A stretch of DNA of 64,000 nt from Psychrobacter sp. Choline-02u-9 (GTDB lineage: Bacteria > Pseudomonadota > Gammaproteobacteria > Pseudomonadales > Moraxellaceae), in the NCBI RefSeq assembly GCF_002836505.1, contig NZ_PJBF01000041.1:186001-250000 (forward strand). Reading direction: 5' to 3'. The position numbers and the translations under genes were made by a program. The notes under the pieces are model-generated. The model ran no database searches and was not told where the DNA came from. It worked only from the letters and a program-made list of their open reading frames with translations. Of the stretch, positions 17,144-27,027 are shown one piece after another (position 1 is the stretch's first letter; the number at the start of each line of letters is the position of its first letter).

Positions 17144-18850
17144 ATGATTAGTTTTTACTTAAATGGGAAACGCCACGAGCTAACCCAGCTTAACCCTAAT
17201 ACGACGGTGCTTGAGTATCTACGATTGCATGAAGGCCAAACGGATACGAAGGAAGGTTGTGGTAGTGGTGATTGTGGTGCCTGTACTGTGATGGTTCAGC
17301 GCCTGCCTAATGCTAGCCAGCCAGCGCTTAGTGATGAAAATGGCGACGAAAAAAATGCTACGCCACCGTTCTATACGATTAACTCTTGCATTACGCTAGT
17401 GTCGCTCATGGATGGTCATCATCTGATGACGGCTTCTTATTTGGCAGATAATCCTGAGCATCATCCAGAACGTGCTCTGCTGCATCCAGCGCAGCAAGCG
17501 ATGGTTGAATATCACGGGTCGCAGTGCGGTTTTTGCACGCCTGGGTTTGTGATGTCGCTGGCTTGCGTTTACGAAAACAATCGTATGCAGACAAGTCCAG
17601 AAGCAGCAAGTCAGAACGATGCCAAGCAATTAAGTTACGATGAAGTGGTTGCATCAATATCTGGCAACTTATGCCGCTGTACAGGTTATCGTCCGATTAT
17701 CGAGGCGGGCCTACTGATGAGCGATATCGGTCAGCAGAGAGAAGCAGAGCAGTCGGCGGTGAAAGACTTGACGATCAGTCTCACAACAGATGCTATGGCA
17801 AGTACAAAAGAGTCGATAGTCTCTGAACATGTGCCAGCTGAAACTAAATTAAACAATGCAGAGTCGAATGATATTGCACCTGCACTTAATGATGCTGGGC
17901 GACAGTTATATATGCCCAAGTCACTAGATGAACTTAATCAAGTATTAGCGGCCAATCCACAGGCTACGATTTGGGCAGGTGGTACGGATTTGGGACTGAG
18001 TGTAACCCAATATTTGGTTGATCACGAGGTCATTATCCAGCTTTCAGCTGTCGAGGCATTAAAGTCATGGTCATTATTTGACGCAAAGTCTGACCCAAGC
18101 AATGAAGACTCGAATAACGAGCAAGCTCCTAGCCAAATACTAATACTAGGTGCTGGCATGAGCTATCAGCAGATGTTGCCTGTGCTTAAGCAGTATTTCC
18201 CAAGCTTTGCTCAAGTATTTGAGCGTATTGCCTCTCCGCAAATCCGTAATATGGGTACCATCGGCGGTAATATAGCCAACGCTTCTCCAATTGGTGATTT
18301 ACCACCGATTTTATTGGCGTTAGATGCGTCAATTCATCTGCGTCATTGCGCGCCTAATCGTAAAGAATCAGATAATAGCAATGAGATTTATACGGATGAG
18401 ATCATACCTTTATCAGAATTTTTCTTAGATTATAAAAAGACCAAACTGCAAGCAGGCAGTTACGTAGTCGCTATTCATATTCCTCTGATGCATGACAATC
18501 AACACTTATTTATTCATAAAATTAGCAAACGCTACGAAGATGATATTTCAGCGTGTCTATTGGCTGCGCGAATCGATGTATCAGCAGATGGCATGACAAT
18601 AGAGAATGCAAAGCTTGGGCTTGGTGGCATGGCTGCCATACCGTTATTAGCTACAACCTGTCAGCAAGCGCTCGTTGAGCAAGCGGCTGAAGTTGCGAGT
18701 TTTGAGCAAGCAGCACAAGTCTTGTCTGCAGACGTTACGCCTATGACCGATGTCAGAGCCAGCCGTGAATATCGCTCACATGTGGTACAGCGTCTACTGG
18801 TGAAGTGCGGTAAGCAATTGGTAGCAGGTAGACAGACTGAGACTGCTTAA
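17144..18850 (+). CDS. xdhA: Xanthine dehydrogenase small subunit (2Fe-2S and FAD domains)
   Basis: This is the electron-transfer subunit of xanthine dehydrogenase, which oxidises hypoxanthine to xanthine and urate in the cytoplasm. The plant-type 2Fe-2S domain has CGSGDCGACTVMV (about residue 39). The second, helical 2Fe-2S domain has QCGFCTPGFVMSLA and CRCTGYRPIIEAG (about residues 125-187). After a polar linker (about residues 190-245), the FAD domain shows TIWAGGTDLGLSVTQ and IGGNIANASPIGDLPPILLA. At 568 residues it is slightly longer than usual (~480-500) because of linker inserts. xdhB follows after 95 bases. Confidence 0.96.
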   Translation: MISFYLNGKRHELTQLNPNTTVLEYLRLHEGQTDTKEGCGSGDCGACTVMVQRLPNASQPALSDENGDEKNATPPFYTINSCITLVSLMDGHHLMTASYLADNPEHHPERALLHPAQQAMVEYHGSQCGFCTPGFVMSLACVYENNRMQTSPEAASQNDAKQLSYDEVVASISGNLCRCTGYRPIIEAGLLMSDIGQQREAEQSAVKDLTISLTTDAMASTKESIVSEHVPAETKLNNAESNDIAPALNDAGRQLYMPKSLDELNQVLAANPQATIWAGGTDLGLSVTQYLVDHEVIIQLSAVEALKSWSLFDAKSDPSNEDSNNEQAPSQILILGAGMSYQQMLPVLKQYFPSFAQVFERIASPQIRNMGTIGGNIANASPIGDLPPILLALDASIHLRHCAPNRKESDNSNEIYTDEIIPLSEFFLDYKKTKLQAGSYVVAIHIPLMHDNQHLFIHKISKRYEDDISACLLAARIDVSADGMTIENAKLGLGGMAAIPLLATTCQQALVEQAAEVASFEQAAQVLSADVTPMTDVRASREYRSHVVQRLLVKCGKQLVAGRQTETA

Positions 18851-18945
18851 TTAGCAGAGTTGTAAATTGCTAATACCGCCTTATCGTTATATTTGCCAAG
18901 AATAAAAGAGCATTAATAAAAGCGTCCTAATAAAAGAGATCCGCC

Positions 18946-21519
18946 ATGAGCCATCATTCGTCTTTATTTGACAGTTATAGTATCCGCCGCGTGCGTCCGC
19001 CAAAAAACAAAATTGGTACCTCGGCTAAGCATGATAGTGCGATTAGCCATGTCATGGGGACGGCGACTTATGTGGATGATATTGCAAAACCGCAAGGCAC
19101 GCTACATCTGGCAGTAGGTAAAAGTAGCCACGCTCACGCACGTGTATTGAGTATGGACTTGAGCGCTGTTAGAGATGCGGATGGGGTGGTAGATGTCTTA
19201 AGTTTTAAAGATTTGCCTGCGCAGACGGATATCGGTGCGGTGTTCGACGGTGAGCCACTGATGGTGGATGACATCACAGAGTATGTGGGTCAGACGTTAT
19301 TTGTAGTAGTAGCGAGCAGTCATCGCGCTGCCAAAAAAGCGGCTACCAAGGCAGTGGTGGAGTATGAGCCATTGCCAGCAGTACTTAGTATTGATAAAGC
19401 GCTAGAGCAAGAGTTGTTTGTGCGTCCGAGTCATTTTATGAAGCGTGGTGACGCGGCGACTGCACTTGAGAACGCACCGATTCGCATTGAAGGTCATATT
19501 CATATGCGCGGGCAAGAGCACTTTTATCTCGAAGGCCAAGTGTCTTATGTGGTGCCTTGCGATGATGGCGGGCTAGAAGTATACACGTCGTCACAGCATC
19601 CAAGCGAAGTACAGCAGCTGGTCGCCGAAGTAACAGACTTGCCATTTCATGCGGTAAACACAGTCGTGCGCCGTATGGGTGGTGGGTTTGGTGGTAAAGA
19701 AACGCAAGCCGCTGCTTGGGCGTGTCTATGCGGTATCATCGCCAAACGCCATAATGTCCCTGTCAGTATGCGTCTAGATCGTCAGGATGACATGGTGGTG
19801 ACGGGTAAGCGTCATGAGTTTGCCAATCGTTACAAAGTCGGCTTAGACAAGTCTGGTCGTATATTGGGCGTTGATATGCAACTGGCTGGTTTGTGTGGTT
19901 ACGCGCCAGATTTGTCTGATGCTATTGTCGATAGAGCAATGTTCCATTGTGATAATGCCTATTATTATCCAGCTGCTCATGTAGCAGGTCATCGCTGCAA
20001 AACGCATACCGTATCCAATACTGCCTATCGAGGGTTTGGTGGTCCGCAAGGTCTAATGACTGCTGAGTATATGATGGACCATATTGCCTATACGCTAGGG
20101 CAAGATCCATTACAAGTGCGCTTAGCAAACTTATATCAAGATGGTCAAAGTACCCATTACGGTCAGACGATTGAGCATTTTGATTTAGCGACCATCATGA
20201 CTAAGTTGGCAGACGATTGCGATTATGACAATCGCCGTCAGCAAATCCTAGAAGCCAATCAAAAAGCTGCCGCTGAAGGCAGTGACAAACGCTTGGGTCT
20301 TGCTCTAACGCCAGTAAAATTCGGTATTTCATTTACGGTGCAGACGCTTAATCAGGCAGGTGCATTGGTACATATTTATACTGATGGCAGTATCCACCTC
20401 AATCACGGCGGTACGGAGATGGGGCAAGGGCTATATATTAAAATCGCCCAAATTGTTGCCAATGAATTTGACGTTGATCTGGATACAGTCAAAGTATCAG
20501 CGACGCGTACCGACAAAGTACCTAATACCTCACCAACTGCCGCGTCATCAGGTACAGACATTAATGGCAAGGCAGCGCAAAATGCTTGTCTAAGCATTAA
20601 AGCTCGCATACTTGAATTTGCTGCTGAGCATTTCGACGTAGCGCAAGAAGACATACGTTTTGAAAAAAATCATGTCTATATTGGCGATAAAGAAACGCTG
20701 ACTTTTGCTGAGATGATTCAACTATCGTACCAAAACCGTATCAGTCTATCGTCCACTGGCTACTATAAAACGCCGAAGATATTTTACGATCGCTCTAAAG
20801 CATGGGGACGTCCGTTCTTCTACTTTGCCTTGGGTGCAGCCTGTGCTGAGGTTGAGATTGATACCTTGACGGGCGAGTACAAAGTACTACGCTGTGATTT
20901 GTTACATGATGCAGGACAATCGATTAACCCTGCCATTGATATTGGGCAAATTGAAGGGGGTTTTGTGCAAGGTATGGGTTGGCTCACGGCAGAAGAGCTG
21001 ATCTGGAATGATAAAGGTAAGCTCGCATCTGATAGTCCTGCTAATTATAAAATTCCAACCGCGCATGACTTGCCTAAGCAGTGGAATGTCAAATTGTACG
21101 ATCGTAAAAACGAAGAACAAACTATCTATAACTCTAAAGCCGTTGGAGAGCCGCCGTTTATGTTGGCAGCCAGTGTTTGGTGTGCCCTTAATAATGCAGT
21201 CGCGAGCCTTGGTGATTATAAAAAGAATCCAGAGCTGACCATGCCTGCGACGCCAGAAGCGGTCTTAAAAGCAGTGATGCGCATGCAAGGCACATCGTGG
21301 GATTTAACAACTAAAGTAGATACAGATACGGTTGATAGTTTAGTAAAAGGCGCAGAAGAGAACAGTGACCTATACAACGAGAAGGCAATGCCGCAAGACG
21401 TACGTCATGCTAAAGACATCGATCCAAAAGAAGTCGAAGGCAAACAAACTGATGACCAGCCTAACGCGATAGAACATCCAAATGTAGCAGGGGCAAGAGG
21501 TCCTGCGCACAGTGAATGA
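18946..21519 (+). CDS. xdhB: Xanthine dehydrogenase large subunit (molybdopterin-binding)
   Basis: This is the catalytic subunit carrying the molybdenum cofactor. Conserved segments appear in order: GQEHFYLEGQ (about residue 186), GGGFGGKETQA, NTAYRGFGGPQG, the GTEMGQGLYIKI loop, TAASSGTDING, and KAVGEPPFMLA, which holds the catalytic Glu, near residue 730. It is 857 residues, against ~780 for similar bacterial subunits. The excess is a polar, acidic C-terminal tail of about 65 residues beyond the last conserved helix. The xdhC start overlaps its stop by 8 bases, indicating tight co-translation. Confidence 0.97.
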   Translation: MSHHSSLFDSYSIRRVRPPKNKIGTSAKHDSAISHVMGTATYVDDIAKPQGTLHLAVGKSSHAHARVLSMDLSAVRDADGVVDVLSFKDLPAQTDIGAVFDGEPLMVDDITEYVGQTLFVVVASSHRAAKKAATKAVVEYEPLPAVLSIDKALEQELFVRPSHFMKRGDAATALENAPIRIEGHIHMRGQEHFYLEGQVSYVVPCDDGGLEVYTSSQHPSEVQQLVAEVTDLPFHAVNTVVRRMGGGFGGKETQAAAWACLCGIIAKRHNVPVSMRLDRQDDMVVTGKRHEFANRYKVGLDKSGRILGVDMQLAGLCGYAPDLSDAIVDRAMFHCDNAYYYPAAHVAGHRCKTHTVSNTAYRGFGGPQGLMTAEYMMDHIAYTLGQDPLQVRLANLYQDGQSTHYGQTIEHFDLATIMTKLADDCDYDNRRQQILEANQKAAAEGSDKRLGLALTPVKFGISFTVQTLNQAGALVHIYTDGSIHLNHGGTEMGQGLYIKIAQIVANEFDVDLDTVKVSATRTDKVPNTSPTAASSGTDINGKAAQNACLSIKARILEFAAEHFDVAQEDIRFEKNHVYIGDKETLTFAEMIQLSYQNRISLSSTGYYKTPKIFYDRSKAWGRPFFYFALGAACAEVEIDTLTGEYKVLRCDLLHDAGQSINPAIDIGQIEGGFVQGMGWLTAEELIWNDKGKLASDSPANYKIPTAHDLPKQWNVKLYDRKNEEQTIYNSKAVGEPPFMLAASVWCALNNAVASLGDYKKNPELTMPATPEAVLKAVMRMQGTSWDLTTKVDTDTVDSLVKGAEENSDLYNEKAMPQDVRHAKDIDPKEVEGKQTDDQPNAIEHPNVAGARGPAHSE

Positions 21520-22483
21520 GTCGTTAGCACCGCCAGCCGTCTGGTACGAAGGTCTAGCGCGATATCAGCAGCGAGGTATCGCTCACGTGTTGGCGACGGT
21601 CGTAGCCGTAAATGGATCTGCGCCTCGAGCGCTCCAGGCAAAGATGATCGTCACGCAGGATGGTATTGTAGATACGCTGGGCGGCGGCGGCCTAGAGCAC
21701 GATGTTATCAACACGGCACGGCAACTACTGAACGGTGAAATAGCGGCAACGGTATCAAAAGAAGTCAAACCCAAAGTTGCTGAAACTAATGATGACAGTA
21801 CGTCAGTATCCTCTAAAGCGGTGCGCCGTGATGCTGTCTACACCAAGCACTACCCGCTAGGTGCAAAGTTGGCACAGTGTTGCGGTGGTAGCGTAACTGT
21901 TATGTTCGAATGCTTCAATGTAACGCCGCCGATGTCAGTACTAGTGTTTGGTGCAGGGCATGTAGCATCAGCGCTAATGACCATCCTCGCTGAGCTACCT
22001 TGTCAGGTAGATTGGGTGGACAGTCGCCCAGAGATGTTTAAGCGGTACTTAGTTGATGAATCTACTACTAATCCATCCACACTTTATAACTTACCAGTGC
22101 ATATCCGTCCGCATATCGATGATGAGCCTGTAGATTTTGTGCGCCCATTTATCGAGCAGGGTGGTCAGCGTTTTATTCTGGTTATGACTCATGACCATAG
22201 TGTTGATTTTGAGTTAGTACGGGCGGCATTAGATACTATTTCTGATACTAGCTCGTCTGAGGAACAATGTTCAGATACTTTGACACCTTACATAGGTTGC
22301 ATTGCCTCGGCAACCAAAGCCAAGCGTTTTAGAGATCGTTTGATGCAGCGTGGCTACAGTGAGCAACTGGTCAATCAGTTGGTTATGCCAATTGGATTGA
22401 AAATTGGCGGAAAAGAGCCGATGGCGGTGGCGGTTTCTATCGTGGCACAGCTCCTACAACAGTATCATCAAGCTATTTCTTGA
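21512..22483 (+). CDS. xdhC: Xanthine dehydrogenase accessory protein XdhC
   Basis: XdhC binds the molybdenum cofactor, helps its sulfuration and delivers it to the XdhAB apoenzyme. The N-terminal half shows ATVVAVNGSAPRALQAKMIV, LGGGGLEHDVINTAR and the conserved Cys pair in AQCCGGSVTVMFE. The C-terminal Rossmann-like half shows VLVFGAGHVASALMTILAEL and VDWVDSRPEMF. The GTG start at 21512 overlaps the xdhB stop by 8 bases; the ATG two codons in is out of frame and stops at once, so GTG is the better start. A 132-bp repeat element follows before guaD. Confidence 0.95.
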   Translation: MNESLAPPAVWYEGLARYQQRGIAHVLATVVAVNGSAPRALQAKMIVTQDGIVDTLGGGGLEHDVINTARQLLNGEIAATVSKEVKPKVAETNDDSTSVSSKAVRRDAVYTKHYPLGAKLAQCCGGSVTVMFECFNVTPPMSVLVFGAGHVASALMTILAELPCQVDWVDSRPEMFKRYLVDESTTNPSTLYNLPVHIRPHIDDEPVDFVRPFIEQGGQRFILVMTHDHSVDFELVRAALDTISDTSSSEEQCSDTLTPYIGCIASATKAKRFRDRLMQRGYSEQLVNQLVMPIGLKIGGKEPMAVAVSIVAQLLQQYHQAIS

Positions 22484-22518
22484 ACGGTTCCCTTCATATA
22501 ATTTTTATACTTGTTATT

Positions 22519-22666
22519 AAATCATTGGTGGTGTGTCAAAAAGTATGCTGATTAAAACTTGAACAGTTTTTGAAGCCTTGAAAGCCCTATAGAATCAGAG
22601 AACTTAGCATAGATTTTTTATTGGCTTCTATCGCCAGCATACTTTTTAGAACACCACCAAATCATT
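22519..22666. mobile_element. 132-bp MITE-like element, copy 1, with 8-bp target duplication
   Basis: The element spans 22527-22658 and is flanked on both sides by AAATCATT (22519-22526 and 22659-22666), an 8-bp target duplication. Its ends are GGTGGTGTGTCAAAAAGTAT at the left and the near-complement ending ACACCACC at the right, giving 24-bp terminal inverted repeats with three internal mismatches. It has no coding capacity. It is identical base for base to copy 2 at 48641-48772. It separates xdhC from guaD and ends 47 bases before the guaD start. Confidence 0.93.
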
Positions 22667-22705
22667 AAAACGCTCAGGACTACCAAGCCATTGTGAGATC
22701 TACGA

Positions 22706-24103
22706 ATGACCCTACATATTTATCAAGCTCGACTGCTGCACTACTTGACCGAAAGCGATCGTACTGAGCGTACAACCTCTGATCATTTACAGACATTAGC
22801 TGTGGAACGAGACATTACGTTGCTACCAGTGATTGAAGGTGTACAGGTTTATCCTGAATATATCGCTGATGGTGCGCTTGTCGTAGATGGTGTGACAGGG
22901 TGCATTGTAGAGTATGGTCGTAGTGAAACTATACTGTCAAAGTATGCAAATGAAGAGGGTAGGCTAGCAGTCAAGGTGCATGACTATCGCGATAAATTGA
23001 TCATGCCAGGTTTTATCGATACTCATGTACATTATCCGCAAATAGATATGATTGCTGCTTATGGTGAGCAATTACTTGACTGGCTTAATAATTATACTTT
23101 CGTCACCGAGGCCAATTTTGGCGATCCAAAAGTAGCGCATGATACGGCACAGTTCTTCTTAAACCAGCTGCTGGCAAATGGTACGACGAGCGCCATGGTG
23201 TTTTCTACCAGCCACCCTGAATCAGTGAACGCATTTTTTACTGAAAGCCATCGGCTCAACACCCGCATGATCACAGGCAATGTCTTGATGGACCAAAATG
23301 CGCCTGATAATTTGTGTGTACCTGCTGAGCAAGGTATTCGAGACACCCAAAACATCATTGATAATTGGCATGAGCGTGGTCGTCAGCATGTAGCGATTAC
23401 CCCGCGCTTTGCTATTACTTCGACACCCAAGCAACTACAAATGGCAGGTGAGCTGTATGCCAGTTACGAGAGTGTTTATCTGCAGACGCATCTAGCAGAA
23501 AACCGTGATGAAATTGCCTTTGTGAAACAACTGTATCCCACTCATAAAGGCTACCTAGATGTCTATGATACGATGGGATTACTGGGTCGACGCACCACCT
23601 TGGCACATGGTATTCACCTTGAAAAATCGGAGTATGAACGCTTACGCGATACTGGTACGCAGATATCACACTGTCCGACGTCCAACCTGTTTTTGGGTAG
23701 TGGATTGTTCGATTTACCCAAGACGTTAAGTTATACTGGTGTCAGTATCGCCACTGACGTTGGAGCAGGGACAAGTCTGTCGATGCTGACGACTCTGTCA
23801 GAAGCGTATAAAATCCAACAACTACAAAGCAATCAACTATCCGCTCATCAAGGGCTGTACCAAATTACGTTGGGTAATGCCCAGTCGCTATTATTGGACA
23901 ATAAAATCGGTAACTTTATGCCCAATAAAGAAGCAGATTTTGTGGTTATCGATATGGGTGCAACGGAATTGCTTGAGCGACGTATGGTGCAGACCAAAAC
24001 ACTGGAAGAGCAGTTGTTTGTACTAATGATGCTAGGCGATGATAGAGTAATTGATCAGACAGTCATCGCTGGCGTGAGTCGCTATCGTAAATCTATGTCT
24101 TGA
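22706..24103 (+). CDS. guaD: Guanine deaminase
   Basis: The enzyme converts guanine to xanthine, feeding XdhABC just upstream. It is an amidohydrolase-fold metalloenzyme of 465 residues. The zinc ligands are in PGFIDTHVHYPQIDM (about residue 101), TEANFGD, THLAEN (about residue 259), LAHGIHL and SHCPTSNLFLGSG, with the catalytic Asp in ATDVGAGTSLSM. All expected metal-binding residues are visible. It probably shares the xdhABC transcript, although a MITE-like insertion now lies between. It ends at a strong bidirectional terminator facing allA. Confidence 0.95.
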   Translation: MTLHIYQARLLHYLTESDRTERTTSDHLQTLAVERDITLLPVIEGVQVYPEYIADGALVVDGVTGCIVEYGRSETILSKYANEEGRLAVKVHDYRDKLIMPGFIDTHVHYPQIDMIAAYGEQLLDWLNNYTFVTEANFGDPKVAHDTAQFFLNQLLANGTTSAMVFSTSHPESVNAFFTESHRLNTRMITGNVLMDQNAPDNLCVPAEQGIRDTQNIIDNWHERGRQHVAITPRFAITSTPKQLQMAGELYASYESVYLQTHLAENRDEIAFVKQLYPTHKGYLDVYDTMGLLGRRTTLAHGIHLEKSEYERLRDTGTQISHCPTSNLFLGSGLFDLPKTLSYTGVSIATDVGAGTSLSMLTTLSEAYKIQQLQSNQLSAHQGLYQITLGNAQSLLLDNKIGNFMPNKEADFVVIDMGATELLERRMVQTKTLEEQLFVLMMLGDDRVIDQTVIAGVSRYRKSMS

Positions 24104-24130
24104 TAAACTAGCGAAAAATATGAATAACGA

Positions 24131-24167
24131 AAAAGCCCCGTTTATGTTAAACATAAACGGGGCTTTT
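24131..24167. terminator. Strong bidirectional terminator between guaD and allA
   Basis: AAAAGCCCCGTTTATGTT and its exact reverse complement are separated by a single base, giving an 18-bp stem with A/T-runs at both outer sides. The genes converge. Confidence 0.92.
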
Positions 24168-24213
24168 ATTGGTTTGATTTGTGCTTATGGGATAGCTTGG
24201 CGGTGTTCATTTT

Positions 24214-24741
24214 CTAACTGACGTTTTCTAATTCAATAGACACATGCCAATCCGTGATATCAATCTCATGACAGTTATCACCCTCGCCATTGATACGATC
24301 AATAACTAAAAAGTCACTGTCACGCCCGAGAGCGAGTAGAGGGTGATGCCAGACATTGGTATCATACTGTACGGCTTGATTAGATTTTGCATAAAACACT
24401 GCTAGATCATTAGCTGAATGCGGCGGCACGCCAGCTTTGGCGACGACGACAATATAATCTTGCCCCTCCATAGATACAAATGCCTGTGTTCCAAGCGGAT
24501 GGTATTCCATGACCGAGAGTGCAATCGGATTCTCACGTTTCTTGGCCCGAAAGATACTCATACCAACTGAGCCACCATCAAGCTGACTTTTGGCAAGTGC
24601 ATGATGGCGAACCGCATAGCCATTGTTGATCTCATAAGTGTTGTCAGCGGTTTGCTCACAGGTATCATAGCGCTCGATGACCGAGCCATAAGGTGCAAAA
24701 TTTGCTTTGGTCAAAGGTATCGCTGTTAATGTGACAGACAT
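24214..24741 (-). CDS. allA: Ureidoglycolate lyase
   Basis: This 175-residue cupin-fold enzyme splits ureidoglycolate into glyoxylate and urea, the last step of the purine ring breakdown in this cluster. Family features include the N-terminal [18 protein letters not shown], the mid-segment [20 protein letters not shown] (about residues 79-98), and [19 protein letters not shown] with the metal-binding or catalytic His residues. Its start overlaps the alc stop by one base, so the two genes are translationally coupled. It is the last gene of the minus-strand urate operon. Confidence 0.94.
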   Translation of the reverse strand: MSVTLTAIPLTKANFAPYGSVIERYDTCEQTADNTYEINNGYAVRHHALAKSQLDGGSVGMSIFRAKKRENPIALSVMEYHPLGTQAFVSMEGQDYIVVVAKAGVPPHSANDLAVFYAKSNQAVQYDTNVWHHPLLALGRDSDFLVIDRINGEGDNCHEIDITDWHVSIELENVS

Positions 24742-25853
24742 TATTTTGCCTCTTTACTATTAGTGTCAACCTCAGCAATCCTGCCATACACGCGTACACG
24801 GCTGATGCCGCCATCTGGGAAGATATTGACCCGAATATGAGTAACGGGTTTATTAAGTTGAAGCTTGTCTTTACCAAAGTTATGAACGGCATTGGCATTG
24901 GTTTTCTGCGGCTCAAGCAATGTCTCCCAAAACATACTCTGAGTCACTAAGGTTTGTTCGGGTGTATTTGGTGAGTAGGCGGCTTGAATCGAAACTTTAT
25001 CAGGATAGTTGCCTTTGAAATGTGCCGTATCTATCTCGATAGCGTCAACGATACCTGCTTGACCTAGCGCGATAATGCACCAGTCATTGCCTGGCTCACG
25101 GCGACGACGGGTCTCCCAGCCATCACCCATATTAGGTGCTTTAGTCGGTAGTAGTAAATTACTAGCCGCACCAAAATGTGCGTCGTTACTAGCAATGGCA
25201 CGACCACCATTTAACGCGCCTGCCAAGTCAAGTGTCTCGCCTTGTGTATTTAGGCTGGCATCAAGTTGGATATCACCATAGACACGTAGTCGGGCAACGC
25301 CGCCATCTGGATAAATATTCAAACGAATATGGGTCACGGTTTGCCCATGATCAATCTCGACAAGCTCATGATTGTGACCTTGCAATGGGGTCATACCTAC
25401 TAGCGCCTGCCAATTTTTACCATCCCAGTCTTTTTTGCTTAGACTGGCAAGCTCAGTTTCATCTTGCTGTAGCAGATCTGGCGCGTATAAGGCATCGACA
25501 CTGGCGGAAGAGGGGAAGTTACCTGTAAAATGACTGGTATCGATATCTAGACCAGCTATTTTGGTTGGGCGCGCCAGTTGAATCACTAAATAATCGTAAC
25601 CCAAATGGCGCTTGCGACGTGTTTCCCAGCCGTCCATCCATTTACCGTTGTCATCGAACTTACCAACCACAAAGATAGGCGCATCAGGATTTAGAATACG
25701 GCTTTTATCCGCAAAAAAATCATCGGTGGCGAATAGCGATTTTGCGCCCAAACGACTGTCGGCGACGTTTGATTTTTTGGTAAATGCTGGCAGGGCATCA
25801 GGTAGATTGTTTGCAGAGATAATTTGTCCAACTGCTGAAGTATTTTGACTCAC
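24741..25853 (-). CDS. alc: Allantoicase
   Basis: Allantoicase hydrolyses allantoate to ureidoglycolate and urea. The 370-residue protein contains two homologous allantoicase modules. The first carries [20 protein letters not shown] and [12 protein letters not shown] (about residues 73-120). The second carries [20 protein letters not shown] and [12 protein letters not shown] (about residues 243-290). Each module also ends with a conserved THIR(L/V)N(I/V)(Y/F)PDGG(V/I) motif. It sits between puuE (113 bases upstream) and allA (1-base overlap). Confidence 0.96.
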   Translation of the reverse strand: MSQNTSAVGQIISANNLPDALPAFTKKSNVADSRLGAKSLFATDDFFADKSRILNPDAPIFVVGKFDDNGKWMDGWETRRKRHLGYDYLVIQLARPTKIAGLDIDTSHFTGNFPSSASVDALYAPDLLQQDETELASLSKKDWDGKNWQALVGMTPLQGHNHELVEIDHGQTVTHIRLNIYPDGGVARLRVYGDIQLDASLNTQGETLDLAGALNGGRAIASNDAHFGAASNLLLPTKAPNMGDGWETRRRREPGNDWCIIALGQAGIVDAIEIDTAHFKGNYPDKVSIQAAYSPNTPEQTLVTQSMFWETLLEPQKTNANAVHNFGKDKLQLNKPVTHIRVNIFPDGGISRVRVYGRIAEVDTNSKEAK

Positions 25854-25966
25854 AATGATTCCTTTTTAATAACGGTGTGTGTTGATAGTGTGGGTGCTAT
25901 CTTATTTATTAATCTATGCCAATTCGTACGCGCTTAGCTAAGCAGAACTAGAACAATAGCCTAAGC

Positions 25967-26947
25967 TTACATCCAGTTAGCAGTGTTGTCTGACGTAGCA
26001 GGATGGTTTTCGTACCAGTGTTTAGCGATATCATCACGGCGGCATATCCATACGTCGGGCTTATTGGTGATATAACTCAGAAACTGCTTTAGCGCTTTGA
26101 TGCGTCCTGCACGCCCAATAATGCGGCAATGCAAGCCAATGGTCAGCATTTTAGAGGTGTGTGCGCCTTCTTCGTATAAGGTATCAAAGCTGTCTTTGAG
26201 ATACTGATAGAATGGTTCAGCATGGGTGAATCCCGGGCTAGAAGAAAAACGCATGTCATTGGTCTCTAGGCTATAAGGGATGACCAAATGTGGTTTACGC
26301 GTGATCATATTGCCGTCTTGGACCTTTACATTGAGCCAATACGGTAACTCATCACCGTACGAGTCAGAGTCATAGGTATAGCCGCCTTGCTCGGCAACCA
26401 GTTCACGAGTATTTGGACTATCGCGTCCTGTATACCAGCCGAGAGGTTGTCCGCCTAGCATACGTTTAAATATTTGGGTAGCACAGCGAATGTGTTCGCG
26501 CTCCGTCTCACGGTACATATCCTGATAAGTAATCCAGCGTAGACCATGACTGGCAATTTCATGACCATCTTCTAATACACGCTCGATGATATGCGGGGTC
26601 TTTTCAGCAGCGGCAGCACAGGTAAACGTGGTGATTGGCACGCCGTACTCTTTGAATACATCTAATACACGCCATACACCGACACGGCTACCGTATTCGA
26701 ATGCAGATTCAATAGACTGGTGACGGTTGTTAAATTCTGGTGTGCCTAAGATATCAGACAAGAAACGCTCTGATTGCCCATCGCCATGGATGACGCTATT
26801 TTCTGCACCTTCTTCGATGTTTAATACAAATTGTACGGCGATTTTTGCGCCACCTGGCCAGTTCGCTTTTGGTGGGTTGCCAGCATAGCCTTTTAGGTCG
26901 CGGGGATACGTACTGATATCAAAGTCACTGGTAATTTTTTTGCTCAT
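25967..26947 (-). CDS. puuE: Allantoinase, polysaccharide-deacetylase-like (PuuE type)
   Basis: This 326-residue NodB-fold enzyme hydrolyses allantoin to allantoate without the metallo-amidohydrolase fold of AllB. Seen are the N-terminal YPRDLKGYAGNPPKANWPGG, VLNIEEGAENS (about residue 42), TFTCAAAAEKTPHIIERVLE, EIASHGLRWITYQDM and WYTGRDSPNTRELV, all typical of PuuE proteins. It lies between puuD (80 bases upstream) and alc. Cluster position between urate oxidation and allantoicase supports the assignment. Confidence 0.95.
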   Translation of the reverse strand: MSKKITSDFDISTYPRDLKGYAGNPPKANWPGGAKIAVQFVLNIEEGAENSVIHGDGQSERFLSDILGTPEFNNRHQSIESAFEYGSRVGVWRVLDVFKEYGVPITTFTCAAAAEKTPHIIERVLEDGHEIASHGLRWITYQDMYRETEREHIRCATQIFKRMLGGQPLGWYTGRDSPNTRELVAEQGGYTYDSDSYGDELPYWLNVKVQDGNMITRKPHLVIPYSLETNDMRFSSSPGFTHAEPFYQYLKDSFDTLYEEGAHTSKMLTIGLHCRIIGRAGRIKALKQFLSYITNKPDVWICRRDDIAKHWYENHPATSDNTANWM

Positions 26948-27027
26948 TATCTATATTCCTATATCGCTAGAGCCTTAGATATTTATTTAAATATTGCTTG
27001 TAAAGGACAGTTATTTTTTATCAAAAA

